A stretch of 8,722 nucleotides of DNA from Oscillospiraceae bacterium (GCA_031262125.1 JAISII010000025.1:1-8722), one strand, 5' to 3'; positions 1 to 6,755 are shown, numbered from the stretch's first letter. The notes: generated by a model from the letters alone, not told the origin. Numbers and translations: made by a program.

Positions 1-395
1 ACGGGGTAAACGGGGTCGGTAACCAAAACTATGTTATCCTGCCCGAAAATGTCGCCAATGTTGCCTGTGTCGCTTTTTGCACCGTCCGAGATAAAAACCT
101 CGCTTGCGTCAATATCAACTCCAAAGGTCTTGTAATAGTCGGCTGCGGCTTGGCGTAAAAACTCATAGCCGTTATAATCGGGGTAGCCCTTAAAAGTTTC
201 TTTATTCCCAAGCTCGTCGGCACCCTGTTTAATAGCCTCAACCACAATTGGTGCAAGGGGCAGCGTAACATCGCCGATGCCCAGCTTAATCACTTTTTTA
301 TCGGGGTTTTGCTCAATATATTTGTTGGTTCTGTTTGCAATCTCGGCAAACAAATAGTTTTGTACTAAGTTTTTATAATTATTGTTAAGTTGCAA
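1..395 (-). CDS. dapL: LL-diaminopimelate aminotransferase, N-terminal part (runs off the window)
   Basis: DapL is a PLP-dependent class I/II aminotransferase that turns tetrahydrodipicolinate and glutamate into LL-diaminopimelate in one cytoplasmic step, bypassing the succinyl or acetyl DAP branches. The 131 visible residues read without a stop. Family features are the opening LNNNYKNL..YLFAEIA (residues 3-20), the glycine-rich stretch KVIKLGIGDVTLPL (about 35-48), GYPDYNGYEFLRQA (about 70-83) and EVFISDGAKSDTGNIGD (about 98-114), then TDPVYPV at the edge. The family is usually about 400 residues, so roughly two thirds, including the PLP-binding lysine, lies outside. No ATG fits: the start is TTG at 395-393, ten bases after a strong AAAGGAG. 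Its product is the substrate of the DapF module encoded upstream in the carB fusion, so two consecutive DAP enzymes flank pyrG. The identification is firm; the exact start is slightly less so. Confidence 0.93.
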   Translation of the reverse strand, partial: MQLNNNYKNLVQNYLFAEIANRTNKYIEQNPDKKVIKLGIGDVTLPLAPIVVEAIKQGADELGNKETFKGYPDYNGYEFLRQAAADYYKTFGVDIDASEVFISDGAKSDTGNIGDIFGQDNIVLVTDPVYP

Positions 396-405
396 TTGGT
401 TTGTT

Positions 406-412
406 CTCCTTT
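406..412 (-). promoter_or_regulatory. Ribosome binding site that sets the TTG start of dapL
   Basis: The minus strand reads AAAGGAG here, ten bases before TTG at 395-393. There is no in-frame ATG between this site and the conserved DapL N-terminus, so it decides the start codon. Confidence 0.75.
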
Positions 413-422
413 ATAATAAATC

Positions 423-443
423 AGAAATAAAAATGCAGAATGC
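423..443 (-). repeat. Inverted partial copy of the 44-bp intergenic repeat
   Basis: The reverse complement of 423-443 matches 6728-6748 at 20 of 21 positions (shared core GCATTCTGCATT, then a T-rich tail). It lies just upstream of the dapL ribosome site, in the opposite orientation to the two long copies at 6712-6755 and 7982-8025. Confidence 0.65.
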
Positions 444-464
444 TCGTCGCAACACGCCCTTTTG

Positions 465-493
465 AGCTTGTTTTTGTGCAAGCACAAAAAGCT
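465..493. repeat. Inverted repeat (hairpin) in the pyrG-dapL gap
   Basis: TTTTTGTGC (471-479) and GCACAAAAA (482-490) form a perfect 9-bp stem around a two-base loop. An outer AGC/GCT pair (465-467 with 491-493) lies beyond a three-base bulge. No T-run follows on the minus strand, so I do not call it a terminator. Confidence 0.55.
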
Positions 494-513
494 ACGCTTT
501 ACGGTTGGTTGCT

Positions 514-548
514 CCTCTTTGCAAAATGAAACATTTTGCAAGTAGAGG
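514..548. repeat. Inverted repeat (hairpin) in the pyrG-dapL gap
   Basis: TTGCAAAATG (519-528) and CATTTTGCAA (532-541) form a perfect 10-bp stem with a three-base AAA loop. CCTCT (514-518) and AGAGG (544-548) extend it across a two-base bulge. It is followed by no T-run in the gene direction. The function is unknown; an operator or a mobile-repeat arm is possible. Confidence 0.55.
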
Positions 549-563
549 CATAGCCGACAAATC

Positions 564-598
564 TTGCCTCTTGTCTCTTGCTTCTTGCCCCTTGAAGC
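564..598. repeat. 7-bp-period tandem array after pyrG
   Basis: Four consecutive heptads, TTGCCTC, TTGTCTC, TTGCTTC and TTGCCCC (564-591), are followed by a degenerate TTGAAGC. The TTG and the final C are fixed while the middle bases vary between C and T. The same heptad family occurs on the opposite strand at 2409-2443, the other side of pyrG. Confidence 0.7.
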
Positions 599-599
599 G

Positions 600-630
600 G
601 AGGGGTGCCGTGTTTTAACACGGTGGGGTG
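600..630 (-). repeat. REP-like hairpin directly after the pyrG stop
   Basis: CCGTGTT (608-614) pairs perfectly with AACACGG (617-623). The flanks (coding strand CCCCACC before, CACCCC after) resemble those of the hairpin after the dapF stop at 2553-2588, although the stem bases differ. It starts five bases after the pyrG stop codon. No T-tract follows on the coding strand, so a factor-independent terminator is not shown; an RNA-stabilising 3' hairpin or a dispersed palindromic repeat fits better. Confidence 0.55.
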
Positions 631-634
631 GTTT

Positions 635-2251
635 CTATTTAATCACTGCCTTAACAAACTCCCTAAACAAGGGGTGAGCATTGTTAGGGCGGCTTTTAAA
701 TTCGGGGTGGAACTGCACGCCGATAAAGAATTTGTTTTCGGGGATTTCTACAGCCTCGACCAAAATGCGGTCGGGCGAAGTGCCGGTAATTTTCATTCCG
801 GCTTCTTCAAAATCTACACGGAAGTTATTGTTAAATTCATAACGGTGGCGGTGCCGCTCGTCGATTTCTTTTTGATTATAGGCGGTTTGCATAATCGAGC
901 CATCTTTTATAACGCAGGGGTATGCCCCAAGACGCATTGTGCCGCCTTTAGATACTATGCCCTGCTGGCTTTCCATAAGGTCGATAACCTTGTGCTGACT
1001 GTCCTCCGAAAACTCGCCCGAATCTGCATCCTCATAGCCCAGAACATTAAGTGCAAACTCAATAACTGCTGTTTGCATACCCAAGCAAATGCCTAAATAA
1101 GGCACATCGTTTTCTCTTGCGTATTTTACGGCGGCAATTTTTCCGTCTACCCCACGGGGACCAAACCCACCGGGAACTAAAATGCCTTGAACATCGGCAA
1201 AAACTTCGGCACAATTTTGGTCGTTAAGCTGCTCTGTATCTACCCATTTGATGTGAACATGTGCAGAGTTTTCATAACCGGCATGGCGTAAAGCCTCGGC
1301 AACCGAAAGATAAGCATCGTGCAAACTTACATATTTGCCGCACAGTGCAATTGTAACATCCTTGCGGCGGGAGTGGATTCTCTCCAGCATTTCTTCCCAC
1401 TCTTGCATATCAATTTTTGGTGCATCAATATTCAACTCACGGCACACAACGTCCGAAAAATTGTATTTTTCGAGCATTATGGGTGCTTCGTACAGCACGG
1501 GGATGGTTATATTCTCGATTACGCAATCGGGCTTTACATTGCAAAACAGTGCAATTTTATTAAAAATAGATTTATCCAACGGTTCGTCGCAACGCAGAAC
1601 GATAATGTCGGGGTTAATGCCCAGCGAACGCAGCTCTTTAACCGAATGCTGTGTAGGCTTGGATTTATGCTCCTCGCTGCCACGCAAAAACGGTACAAGC
1701 GTAACGTGCACAAAAAGGCTGTTGCTGTTGCCAACCTCAAGCGAAACTTGACGTATTGCCTCTAAAAACGGCTGGCTTTCAATATCGCCGACTGTTCCGC
1801 CGATTTCGGTAATAACGACATCGGCGTTCGATTTTGCACCAACACTGTAAATAAAAGACTTAATCTCGTTGGTAATATGGGGTATTACCTGAATTGTTTC
1901 GCCCAGATAATCGCCCTTGCGTTCTTTATTTATTACGTTAGAGTACACCTTGCCCGTTGTAAGGTTACTGAATTTGTTCAGGTTTTCGTCAATGAACCTC
2001 TCATAATGCCCAAGGTCAAGGTCTGTTTCGGCACCATCCTCGGTTACAAAAACCTCGCCGTGCTGCAAGGGGCTCATTGTGCCGGGGTCCACGTTAATAT
2101 ATGGGTCCAGCTTTTGTGCCGCAACCTTTAGCCCTCGTGCCTTTAACAACCGCCCCAACGAAGCCGCAGTTATGCCTTTGCCCAAGCCCGAAACAACGCC
2201 GCCTGTTACAAATATGTATTTTGTGTTAGCAATTTTTTTACAATCTTCCAT
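635..2251 (-). CDS. pyrG: CTP synthase
   Basis: CTP synthase makes CTP from UTP with ATP, taking ammonia from glutamine hydrolysed in its own C-terminal domain; it is cytoplasmic and the last step of CTP synthesis. The protein is 538 residues, normal for the family. The synthetase domain fills about 1-270, with the P-loop region GGVVSGLGKGITAASLG (17-33), DPYINVDPGTMSP (49-61) and EIGGTVGDIES (149-159). The class I glutamine amidotransferase domain follows, about 298-538, with PGGFGPRG (360-367), nucleophile Cys389 in GICLGMQ, and His515/Glu517 in FHPEF; the full triad is present. The start is ATG at 2251-2249, nine bases after AGGTGAG (2267-2261). The gene is isolated by 346 bp from the carB-dapF stop and by 239 bp from dapL, both gaps full of repeats, so cotranscription is uncertain. 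Nothing suggests damage. Confidence 0.98.
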   Translation of the reverse strand: MEDCKKIANTKYIFVTGGVVSGLGKGITAASLGRLLKARGLKVAAQKLDPYINVDPGTMSPLQHGEVFVTEDGAETDLDLGHYERFIDENLNKFSNLTTGKVYSNVINKERKGDYLGETIQVIPHITNEIKSFIYSVGAKSNADVVITEIGGTVGDIESQPFLEAIRQVSLEVGNSNSLFVHVTLVPFLRGSEEHKSKPTQHSVKELRSLGINPDIIVLRCDEPLDKSIFNKIALFCNVKPDCVIENITIPVLYEAPIMLEKYNFSDVVCRELNIDAPKIDMQEWEEMLERIHSRRKDVTIALCGKYVSLHDAYLSVAEALRHAGYENSAHVHIKWVDTEQLNDQNCAEVFADVQGILVPGGFGPRGVDGKIAAVKYARENDVPYLGICLGMQTAVIEFALNVLGYEDADSGEFSEDSQHKVIDLMESQQGIVSKGGTMRLGAYPCVIKDGSIMQTAYNQKEIDERHRHRYEFNNNFRVDFEEAGMKITGTSPDRILVEAVEIPENKFFIGVQFHPEFKSRPNNAHPLFREFVKAVIK

Positions 2252-2266
2252 TTCTTTATACTCACC

Positions 2267-2312
2267 TATCGCATAAAATTTTGTTTAGCATTTACTTCTC
2301 AAGCGTTCGCTT
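2267..2312. repeat. 46-bp repeat family, copy 1 (just before pyrG)
   Basis: This copy begins TATCGCATAAA and ends GCGTTCGCTT on the plus strand. Similar units lie at 2347-2392 and 7861-7907. The ends are well conserved and the middle is variable. It abuts the pyrG ribosome site. The decamer TTTGTTTAGC inside it recurs just outside at 2317-2326. Confidence 0.5.
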
Positions 2313-2346
2313 AATATTTGTTTAGCGTTAAGTTTAAAAACTTTCC

Positions 2347-2392
2347 TATCGCACATAGTTTATTTAGTGTTATTGTTTTGTTGCGTTCGCTT
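2347..2392. repeat. 46-bp repeat family, copy 2
   Basis: The unit begins TATCGCACATAG and ends TTGCGTTCGCTT. It has the same length and orientation as copy 1, 80 bp away. The terminal TATCGCA and GCGTTCGCTT blocks are identical between the two. Confidence 0.5.
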
Positions 2393-2408
2393 TTCTCCCC
2401 CTGTCCTT

Positions 2409-2443
2409 CAAGAGGCAAGAAGTCAGTGGCAAGAAGCAAGAAG
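2409..2443. repeat. 7-bp-period tandem array before pyrG
   Basis: Five consecutive heptads: CAAGAGG, CAAGAAG, TCAGTGG, CAAGAAG, CAAGAAG. This is the reverse-complement family of the array at 564-598. The 14 bases 2428-2441 are an exact inverted copy of 576-589, so pyrG is bracketed by inverted heptad arrays. Confidence 0.7.
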
Positions 2444-2505
2444 CGGCTTTGCCGCTCGCTTTCTCCCCCTATCGGCTTCGCCGATTTTCCCCCTCCCGGA
2501 GGGGG
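2442..2505. repeat. Cluster of three GC-rich hairpins in the dapF-pyrG gap
   Basis: Three perfect inverted repeats lie in series: AGCGGC/GCCGCT (2442-2447 with 2451-2456, loop TTT), ATCGGC/GCCGAT (2471-2476 with 2480-2485, loop TTC) and CCCCCTC/GAGGGGG (2489-2495 with 2499-2505). The third is followed by five T on the plus strand only, the strand without genes, so it does not look like a terminator of this cluster. With 2542-2588 it makes five hairpins in 140 bp. This pattern resembles the mosaic palindromic repeats I associate with clostridial genomes (recollection, not searched). Confidence 0.6.
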
Positions 2506-2541
2506 ACTTTTTCAGCTCTCTTTTTTGAGTGTACCCCAAAG

Positions 2542-2588
2542 CCTCCCTCTTAGAGGGAGGTGTCAGGGCTTTAGCCCTGACGGTGGGA
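2542..2588 (-). repeat. REP-like double hairpin directly after the dapF stop
   Basis: Two adjacent perfect stems: CCTCCCTC/GAGGGAGG (2542-2549 with 2553-2560) and GTCAGGGC/GCCCTGAC (2562-2569 with 2574-2581, loop TTTA). In the gene direction the element begins ten bases past the carB-dapF stop. T-runs on the coding strand lie before the hairpins (2590-2595), not after, so it is not a standard intrinsic terminator, though the strong stems could protect the 3' end of the mRNA. It shares its flanks with 600-630. Confidence 0.6.
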
Positions 2589-2597
2589 GAAAAAAGG

Positions 2598-3485
2598 TTA
2601 CCTAACAACTTCTCCGTCAAAAACCCTTACGGCGTCGCCGGTCATAAACACAGTATCCTCGGTGGCGTTAATAACCAAATTGCCGCCTTTAAGCTTTACG
2701 GTAATATCCTCGCCAAAATTGCTGTGCCCGTTAAGGCAGGCCGCCATTGCAACTGCACAAGCACCTGTGCCGCAAGCCCAAGTTTCGCCCGAGCCACGCT
2801 CCCAAACACGCATTTTTAAGGTTTTATCGTTAAGCACTTTTACAAACTCAACATTAACCCTCTCGGGGAACATTTCATCAAACTCGAACAACGGGCCGAT
2901 TTTTTCCAAATCCAGCACATCTACGTTATTAACAAAAACCACAACGTGCGGGTTGCCCATAGAAACAGCAGTGATTTTATACTCTACCCCGCCAATGTTT
3001 ACAGGGCGGTTTATAACACTTTCTCCGTCAAGCTTTATCGGCACAAGTTCGGGTTTAAGCTCGGCTTTGCCCATATTAACCTTAACGGCGGTAACTTCGC
3101 CTTCTTGGGTAATTACTTTTAACTGCTTTATGCCCGAAAGAGTTTCTATCGAAATCTCATCGGTGTCGTTAATATCAACATAGCCGTGGTCGTACAAAAA
3201 TTTTGCCACACAGCGTATGCCGTTGCCGCACATTTTGCCCTCCGAACCGTCAAGGTTGAACATCCTCATTTTTGCTGCGTTTGCTTTATCCTCGGGCGGG
3301 CAAACAAGAATTACACCGTCGCCGCCAATGCCGAAATGCCTGTCGGAAAGCTGAATTGCAAGCCCTTCGGGGTTATCTATCCTCGGGTTGCTGTTGGGCA
3401 AATTTTTAAAGGTAGAAATATATATATAGTCGTTGCCGCTGCCGTGCATTTTTGTAAAGCGGATTTTAACCTTTTCTTGCCGCAT
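2598..3485 (-). other. dapF: DapF module within the fusion (diaminopimelate epimerase)
   Basis: DapF converts LL- to meso-diaminopimelate, for lysine and peptidoglycan, by a cofactor-free two-cysteine mechanism. In fusion numbering the module shows FTKMHGSGNDYIYI (1073-1086), the first catalytic Cys1149 in MCGNGIRC, His1243 in MGNPHVVVF, Glu1292-Arg1293 in WERGSGETWACGTGAC and the second catalytic Cys1301. Both cysteines are present, so it should be active. A Met codon at 3485-3483 (residue 1064) could begin a separate protein, but the 20 bases before it (GAGCTTGTAGACATTAACAA) carry no Shine-Dalgarno sequence at a useful distance. No stop codon separates it from carB. Internal initiation cannot be excluded from sequence. 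Confidence 0.93.
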
Positions 3486-6400
3486 ATTGTTAATGTCTAC
3501 AAGCTCGGTGCTAAGGGGTGAAAAACGGCTGTGCAAACAATCGGCAAGGGCGTTTGCGGTGTCGATAGAAGTTAAGCACGGAATACTGCGTTCGACTGTT
3601 TTGCGGCGGATTATTACCGAATCACGGGAAGGAATCCTCCCCTTACTGGAAGTTGAAATTACGTATTGCACCTTGCCGCTCTCAAGCAATGTGAGGGTGT
3701 TGTTTTGCTCGTTGTGATGTATTTTGTCTACGACTTCTACGTCTATGTTATAATCCCTTAAAACTGCCGCTGTGCCCGCCGTGGCATAGATGTAAAAGCC
3801 CAAGTCGGCAAACTTTTTAACAACATCGCCAATTTCTGACTTATCGGAATTGCGAACGGTAACGAACACGCCGCCGTGTTTTTGCATTTTGTAGCCCGCT
3901 GCTATCAAGCCTTTGTAAAGTGCTTCTTCCAATGTTCCGGCTATGCCCAAAACCTCGCCGGTAGACTTCATTTCGGGGCCTAAGTGGTTATCTACGTTAA
4001 TTAGTTTTTCGAAGCTGAAAACAGGCACCTTAACCGCAACATAGGGCGATTTTTTATAAAGCCCCGTGCCATAGCCCAAATCTTTCAGCTTTTCACCCAG
4101 CATACAACGCACCGCCAAATCAACCATCGGCACGCCTGTAACTTTGCTTATGTAAGGTATGGTTCGGCTGGAGCGAGGGTTAACCTCAATAACGTAAAGC
4201 TCTCCGTTATATACCAAATATTGAATATTAACCAAGCCTTTTGTGTTGAGTGAAACAGCAAGGTTTTTGCTTGATTTTATGATTGTTTTTGTCATCTCGT
4301 CGTTCAGGTTGCATGCCGGATAAACCGCAATAGAATCGCCCGAATGCACGCCCGCACGCTCAATATGCTCCATAATGCCAGGGATTAAAATATCCTCTCC
4401 GTCGCAAATGGCGTCAACCTCAATCTCCAGCCCCTGCAAATATTTATCTATAAGTATGGGGTTTTCAATCTCTTGTGCCAGAATAATCGCCATATATTCC
4501 AAAACATCGGCTTCGTTAAAGGCAATAATCATATTTTGCCCGCCCAAAACATAAGAGGGACGCAGCAGCACAGGGTAGCCGATTTGTGTAGCTACGGCAA
4601 GGGCTTCATCGGTTGTCATAACCGTTTGCCCTTTGGGGCGTTTTACGTTGTATTTTTCAAGCAGCTCGTCAAAACGCTCTCTGTCCTCCGCCATATCAAT
4701 AGCATCTGCCGATGTGCCCAAAATGCGTATGTTATTGTCGCTTAAAAAATGTGTTAGCTTTATTGCCGTTTGCCCGCCGAATGCAACAACCACGCCCAGC
4801 GGTTTTTCGGTTTTAATAACGCCCATAACATCCTCGGGAGTGAGGGGTTCAAAATACAATCGGTCGGCTGTGTCAAAATCGGTCGATACGGTTTCGGGGT
4901 TGTTGTTTATAATAACAACTTGGTAGCCTGCCTCTTTTAACGCCCAAACACAGTGCACCGACGCATAGTCAAACTCGATGCCCTGCCCAATGCGGATTGG
5001 ACCCGAGCCGATAACTATAATTGTTTGTTTGCCCTTGCCCCCGCTCTCCAAAAATTCCTCTGCTTCGTTTTCGGTGTCAAAGGTAGAGTAAAAATACGGG
5101 GTTTGTGCTGCAAACTCGGCGGCACAGGTGTCTACCATTTTATAGACATGCTTTGCGGGTTCAAAGTTTTTTGCACCACTGTATTGCGTAATGGTAGAAT
5201 CTAAAAACCCGAACTTTTTGGCTGTTTTATAAAGCTCATCGCTTAACTGCTCGGTTTGCAGACGTTTAGAAATATTTACAAGGTTTAAAAGTTTGTTTAA
5301 AAACCATTCGTCAATCAATGTAATTTCGTGTATTTTCTCTACGGTTATGCCTTTTTTAAGTGCTTCGTACACGCAAAAGGCACGCAAATCATCACACATA
5401 TACAGCCGCTGTGTAAGCTCTTCAACATTCATTTCCTCAAACAGCTTATCGTCCAGCGTGTTGTGAGAAATCTCGGCTCCACGCACGGCTTTCATCATCG
5501 CCGACTCAAAATTTGTGCCTATAGACATCACCTCGCCGGTTGCCTTCATTTGTGTGCCCAAGCTGCGTTTTGCATATACAAATTTGTCAAACGGCCATTT
5601 TGGGAACTTTACAACAACATAATCCAACGCCGGCTCAAAGCAAGCATAGGTTGTGCCTGTTACGGCGTTTTTAATTTCGTCCAGCGTATAGCCAATGGCA
5701 ATTTTTGCGGCAACCTTTGCAATTGGGTAACCCGTAGCTTTAGAAGCCAACGCCGACGAGCGGGAAACACGGGGGTTAACCTCAATTACGGCATAATCAA
5801 AGCTCTCGGGGTGCAAAGCAAACTGGCAGTTGCAGCCGCCCTCAACGCCCAAAGTATCAATAATTTTAAGGCTTGCCGAACGCAGCATTTGGTATTCTTT
5901 ATCGCTGAGCGTTACAGCTGGTGCAATAACAATACTGTCGCCCGTATGCACGCCTACGGGGTCAAAATTCTCCATAGAGCAAACGGTTATAACATTGCCG
6001 TTGCTGTCTCGCATAACTTCAAATTCAATTTCTTTCCAACCGGCAATGCACTTCTCTACCAAAACCTGAGTTATTGGAGAAAGACGCAAGCCGTTTTCGG
6101 TAATTTCACGCAGCTCTTCCTCGTTATTAACAATGCCACCGCCTGTGCCGCCCAAAGTAAACGCAGGGCGAATAATTACCGGGTAATCAATTTCCTTTGC
6201 AAACTCCGCCGCCGAATCAACATCGTTAACAACCTTTGAGGGTATGCACGGCTGCCCAATAGACTCCATAGTGTCTTTAAACATCTGTCTGTCTTCGGCT
6301 TTGTCGATAGTTTCGGGGTTTGCACCCAAAAGCTGCACATTATGGCTCTTTAAAAATCCGCTTTTTGCAAGCTGCATAGAAAGCGTCAAGCCCGTCTGCC

Positions 6401-6674
6401 CCCCTAAGGTAGAAAGCAAACTGTCGGGTTTCTCTTTTTTAATAATTCTCTTAACCGTATCCAGCGTTAGCGGTTCTATGTAAATTTTGTCCGCCATTGC
6501 GTTGTCGGTCATTATGGTTGCTGGGTTGCTGTTTATTAAAACAACCTCCAAGCCTTCCTCTTTTAACGCACGGCACGCTTGTGTTCCTGCATAGTCAAAC
6601 TCGGCAGCCTGCCCTATTACTATCGGACCCGAGCCGATTACCAGTACTTTTTTAATGTTCTTTTTTAATGGCAT
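2598..6674 (-). CDS. carB: Carbamoyl-phosphate synthase large subunit fused to diaminopimelate epimerase
   Basis: One uninterrupted frame of 1358 codons holds two complete enzymes. The CarB part (about 1-1051) joins bicarbonate, ammonia from CarA and two ATP into carbamoyl phosphate. It contains the carboxyphosphate ATP-grasp half (about 3-400; GSGPIVIGQAAEFDYAGTQ from 14, GGTGGG near 175-180, E298/N300/R302 in EVNPR), the oligomerisation domain (about 401-548), the carbamoyl-phosphate half (about 551-934; GSGPIRIGQGIEFDY, E830/N832/R834) and the MGS-like allosteric domain (about 935-1051; ATAGTAAVL). A short linker (about 1052-1068) leads into DapF (about 1069-1358). Ordinary CarB is about 1070 residues and DapF about 280, so nothing is missing. 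The start is ATG at 6674-6672, eight bases after AGGTGA; a GTG four codons earlier overlaps that ribosome site. It follows carA by 73 bp, as expected for its partner subunit. A standalone dapF start is discussed in the next entry. Confidence 0.96.
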   Translation of the reverse strand: MPLKKNIKKVLVIGSGPIVIGQAAEFDYAGTQACRALKEEGLEVVLINSNPATIMTDNAMADKIYIEPLTLDTVKRIIKKEKPDSLLSTLGGQTGLTLSMQLAKSGFLKSHNVQLLGANPETIDKAEDRQMFKDTMESIGQPCIPSKVVNDVDSAAEFAKEIDYPVIIRPAFTLGGTGGGIVNNEEELREITENGLRLSPITQVLVEKCIAGWKEIEFEVMRDSNGNVITVCSMENFDPVGVHTGDSIVIAPAVTLSDKEYQMLRSASLKIIDTLGVEGGCNCQFALHPESFDYAVIEVNPRVSRSSALASKATGYPIAKVAAKIAIGYTLDEIKNAVTGTTYACFEPALDYVVVKFPKWPFDKFVYAKRSLGTQMKATGEVMSIGTNFESAMMKAVRGAEISHNTLDDKLFEEMNVEELTQRLYMCDDLRAFCVYEALKKGITVEKIHEITLIDEWFLNKLLNLVNISKRLQTEQLSDELYKTAKKFGFLDSTITQYSGAKNFEPAKHVYKMVDTCAAEFAAQTPYFYSTFDTENEAEEFLESGGKGKQTIIVIGSGPIRIGQGIEFDYASVHCVWALKEAGYQVVIINNNPETVSTDFDTADRLYFEPLTPEDVMGVIKTEKPLGVVVAFGGQTAIKLTHFLSDNNIRILGTSADAIDMAEDRERFDELLEKYNVKRPKGQTVMTTDEALAVATQIGYPVLLRPSYVLGGQNMIIAFNEADVLEYMAIILAQEIENPILIDKYLQGLEIEVDAICDGEDILIPGIMEHIERAGVHSGDSIAVYPACNLNDEMTKTIIKSSKNLAVSLNTKGLVNIQYLVYNGELYVIEVNPRSSRTIPYISKVTGVPMVDLAVRCMLGEKLKDLGYGTGLYKKSPYVAVKVPVFSFEKLINVDNHLGPEMKSTGEVLGIAGTLEEALYKGLIAAGYKMQKHGGVFVTVRNSDKSEIGDVVKKFADLGFYIYATAGTAAVLRDYNIDVEVVDKIHHNEQNNTLTLLESGKVQYVISTSSKGRIPSRDSVIIRRKTVERSIPCLTSIDTANALADCLHSRFSPLSTELVDINNMRQEKVKIRFTKMHGSGNDYIYISTFKNLPNSNPRIDNPEGLAIQLSDRHFGIGGDGVILVCPPEDKANAAKMRMFNLDGSEGKMCGNGIRCVAKFLYDHGYVDINDTDEISIETLSGIKQLKVITQEGEVTAVKVNMGKAELKPELVPIKLDGESVINRPVNIGGVEYKITAVSMGNPHVVVFVNNVDVLDLEKIGPLFEFDEMFPERVNVEFVKVLNDKTLKMRVWERGSGETWACGTGACAVAMAACLNGHSNFGEDITVKLKGGNLVINATEDTVFMTGDAVRVFDGEVVR

Positions 6675-6682
6675 TTCTTTTC

Positions 6683-6688
6683 TCACCT
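6683..6688 (-). promoter_or_regulatory. Ribosome binding site that sets the ATG start of the carB-dapF fusion
   Basis: AGGTGA lies eight bases before ATG at 6674-6672. The upstream in-frame GTG (6686-6684) is part of this motif, which favours the ATG and an N-terminus MPLKKNIKKVLVIGSG, as is usual for CarB. Confidence 0.7.
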
Positions 6689-6693
6689 ATTCA

Positions 6694-6714
6694 TCTGGAA
6701 GCCAGAAGCCAGAA
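6694..6714. repeat. Heptad repeat in the carA-carB gap
   Basis: TCTGGAA, GCCAGAA and GCCAGAA follow each other with a 7-bp period and then merge into the 44-bp repeat, which itself contains TTCTGCA twice in tandem (6724-6737). TCTGG/CCAGA (6694-6698 with 6702-6706) can form a small hairpin just before the carB ribosome site. Confidence 0.5.
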
Positions 6715-6755
6715 ACCAAATATTTCTGCATTCTGCATTATTATTTCTTAATTAT
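6712..6755. repeat. 44-bp direct repeat, copy 1 (covers the carA stop)
   Basis: It is identical to 7982-8025 at 42 of 44 positions (differences at 6719 and 6747). The carA stop codon (6750-6748) lies inside it, at exactly the same offset as the ANTAR gene stop in the other copy. Confidence 0.85.

Noticed and set aside
564..598. CRISPR-like array
   Set aside because: The units are 7 bp with no spacers and no cas genes are nearby; it is a simple tandem array.
605..1096. 163-codon plus-strand frame over the 3' half of pyrG
   Set aside because: It is antisense to the conserved amidotransferase domain of PyrG and its product resembles no family I recognise; it is a by-product of PyrG codon use.
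2489..2513. GC-rich hairpin followed by a T-run, like an intrinsic terminator
   Set aside because: The T-run is on the plus strand, where no gene precedes it. For the minus-strand genes no U-tract follows the stem, so it is listed only as a hairpin repeat.
2318..2605. Plus-strand and minus-strand frames across the dapF-pyrG gap
   Set aside because: They translate the hairpin and heptad repeats (runs of Ser/Pro/Leu and basic residues), have no ribosome site, and the plus frame runs into the end of dapF. Not genes.
5328..6239. 303-codon open frame on the plus strand inside carB
   Set aside because: It lies wholly antisense to the ATP-grasp half of CarB, has no ribosome site I can see and a low-complexity, Cys/His/Asn-rich product with no family features. 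It is a shadow of the real gene.
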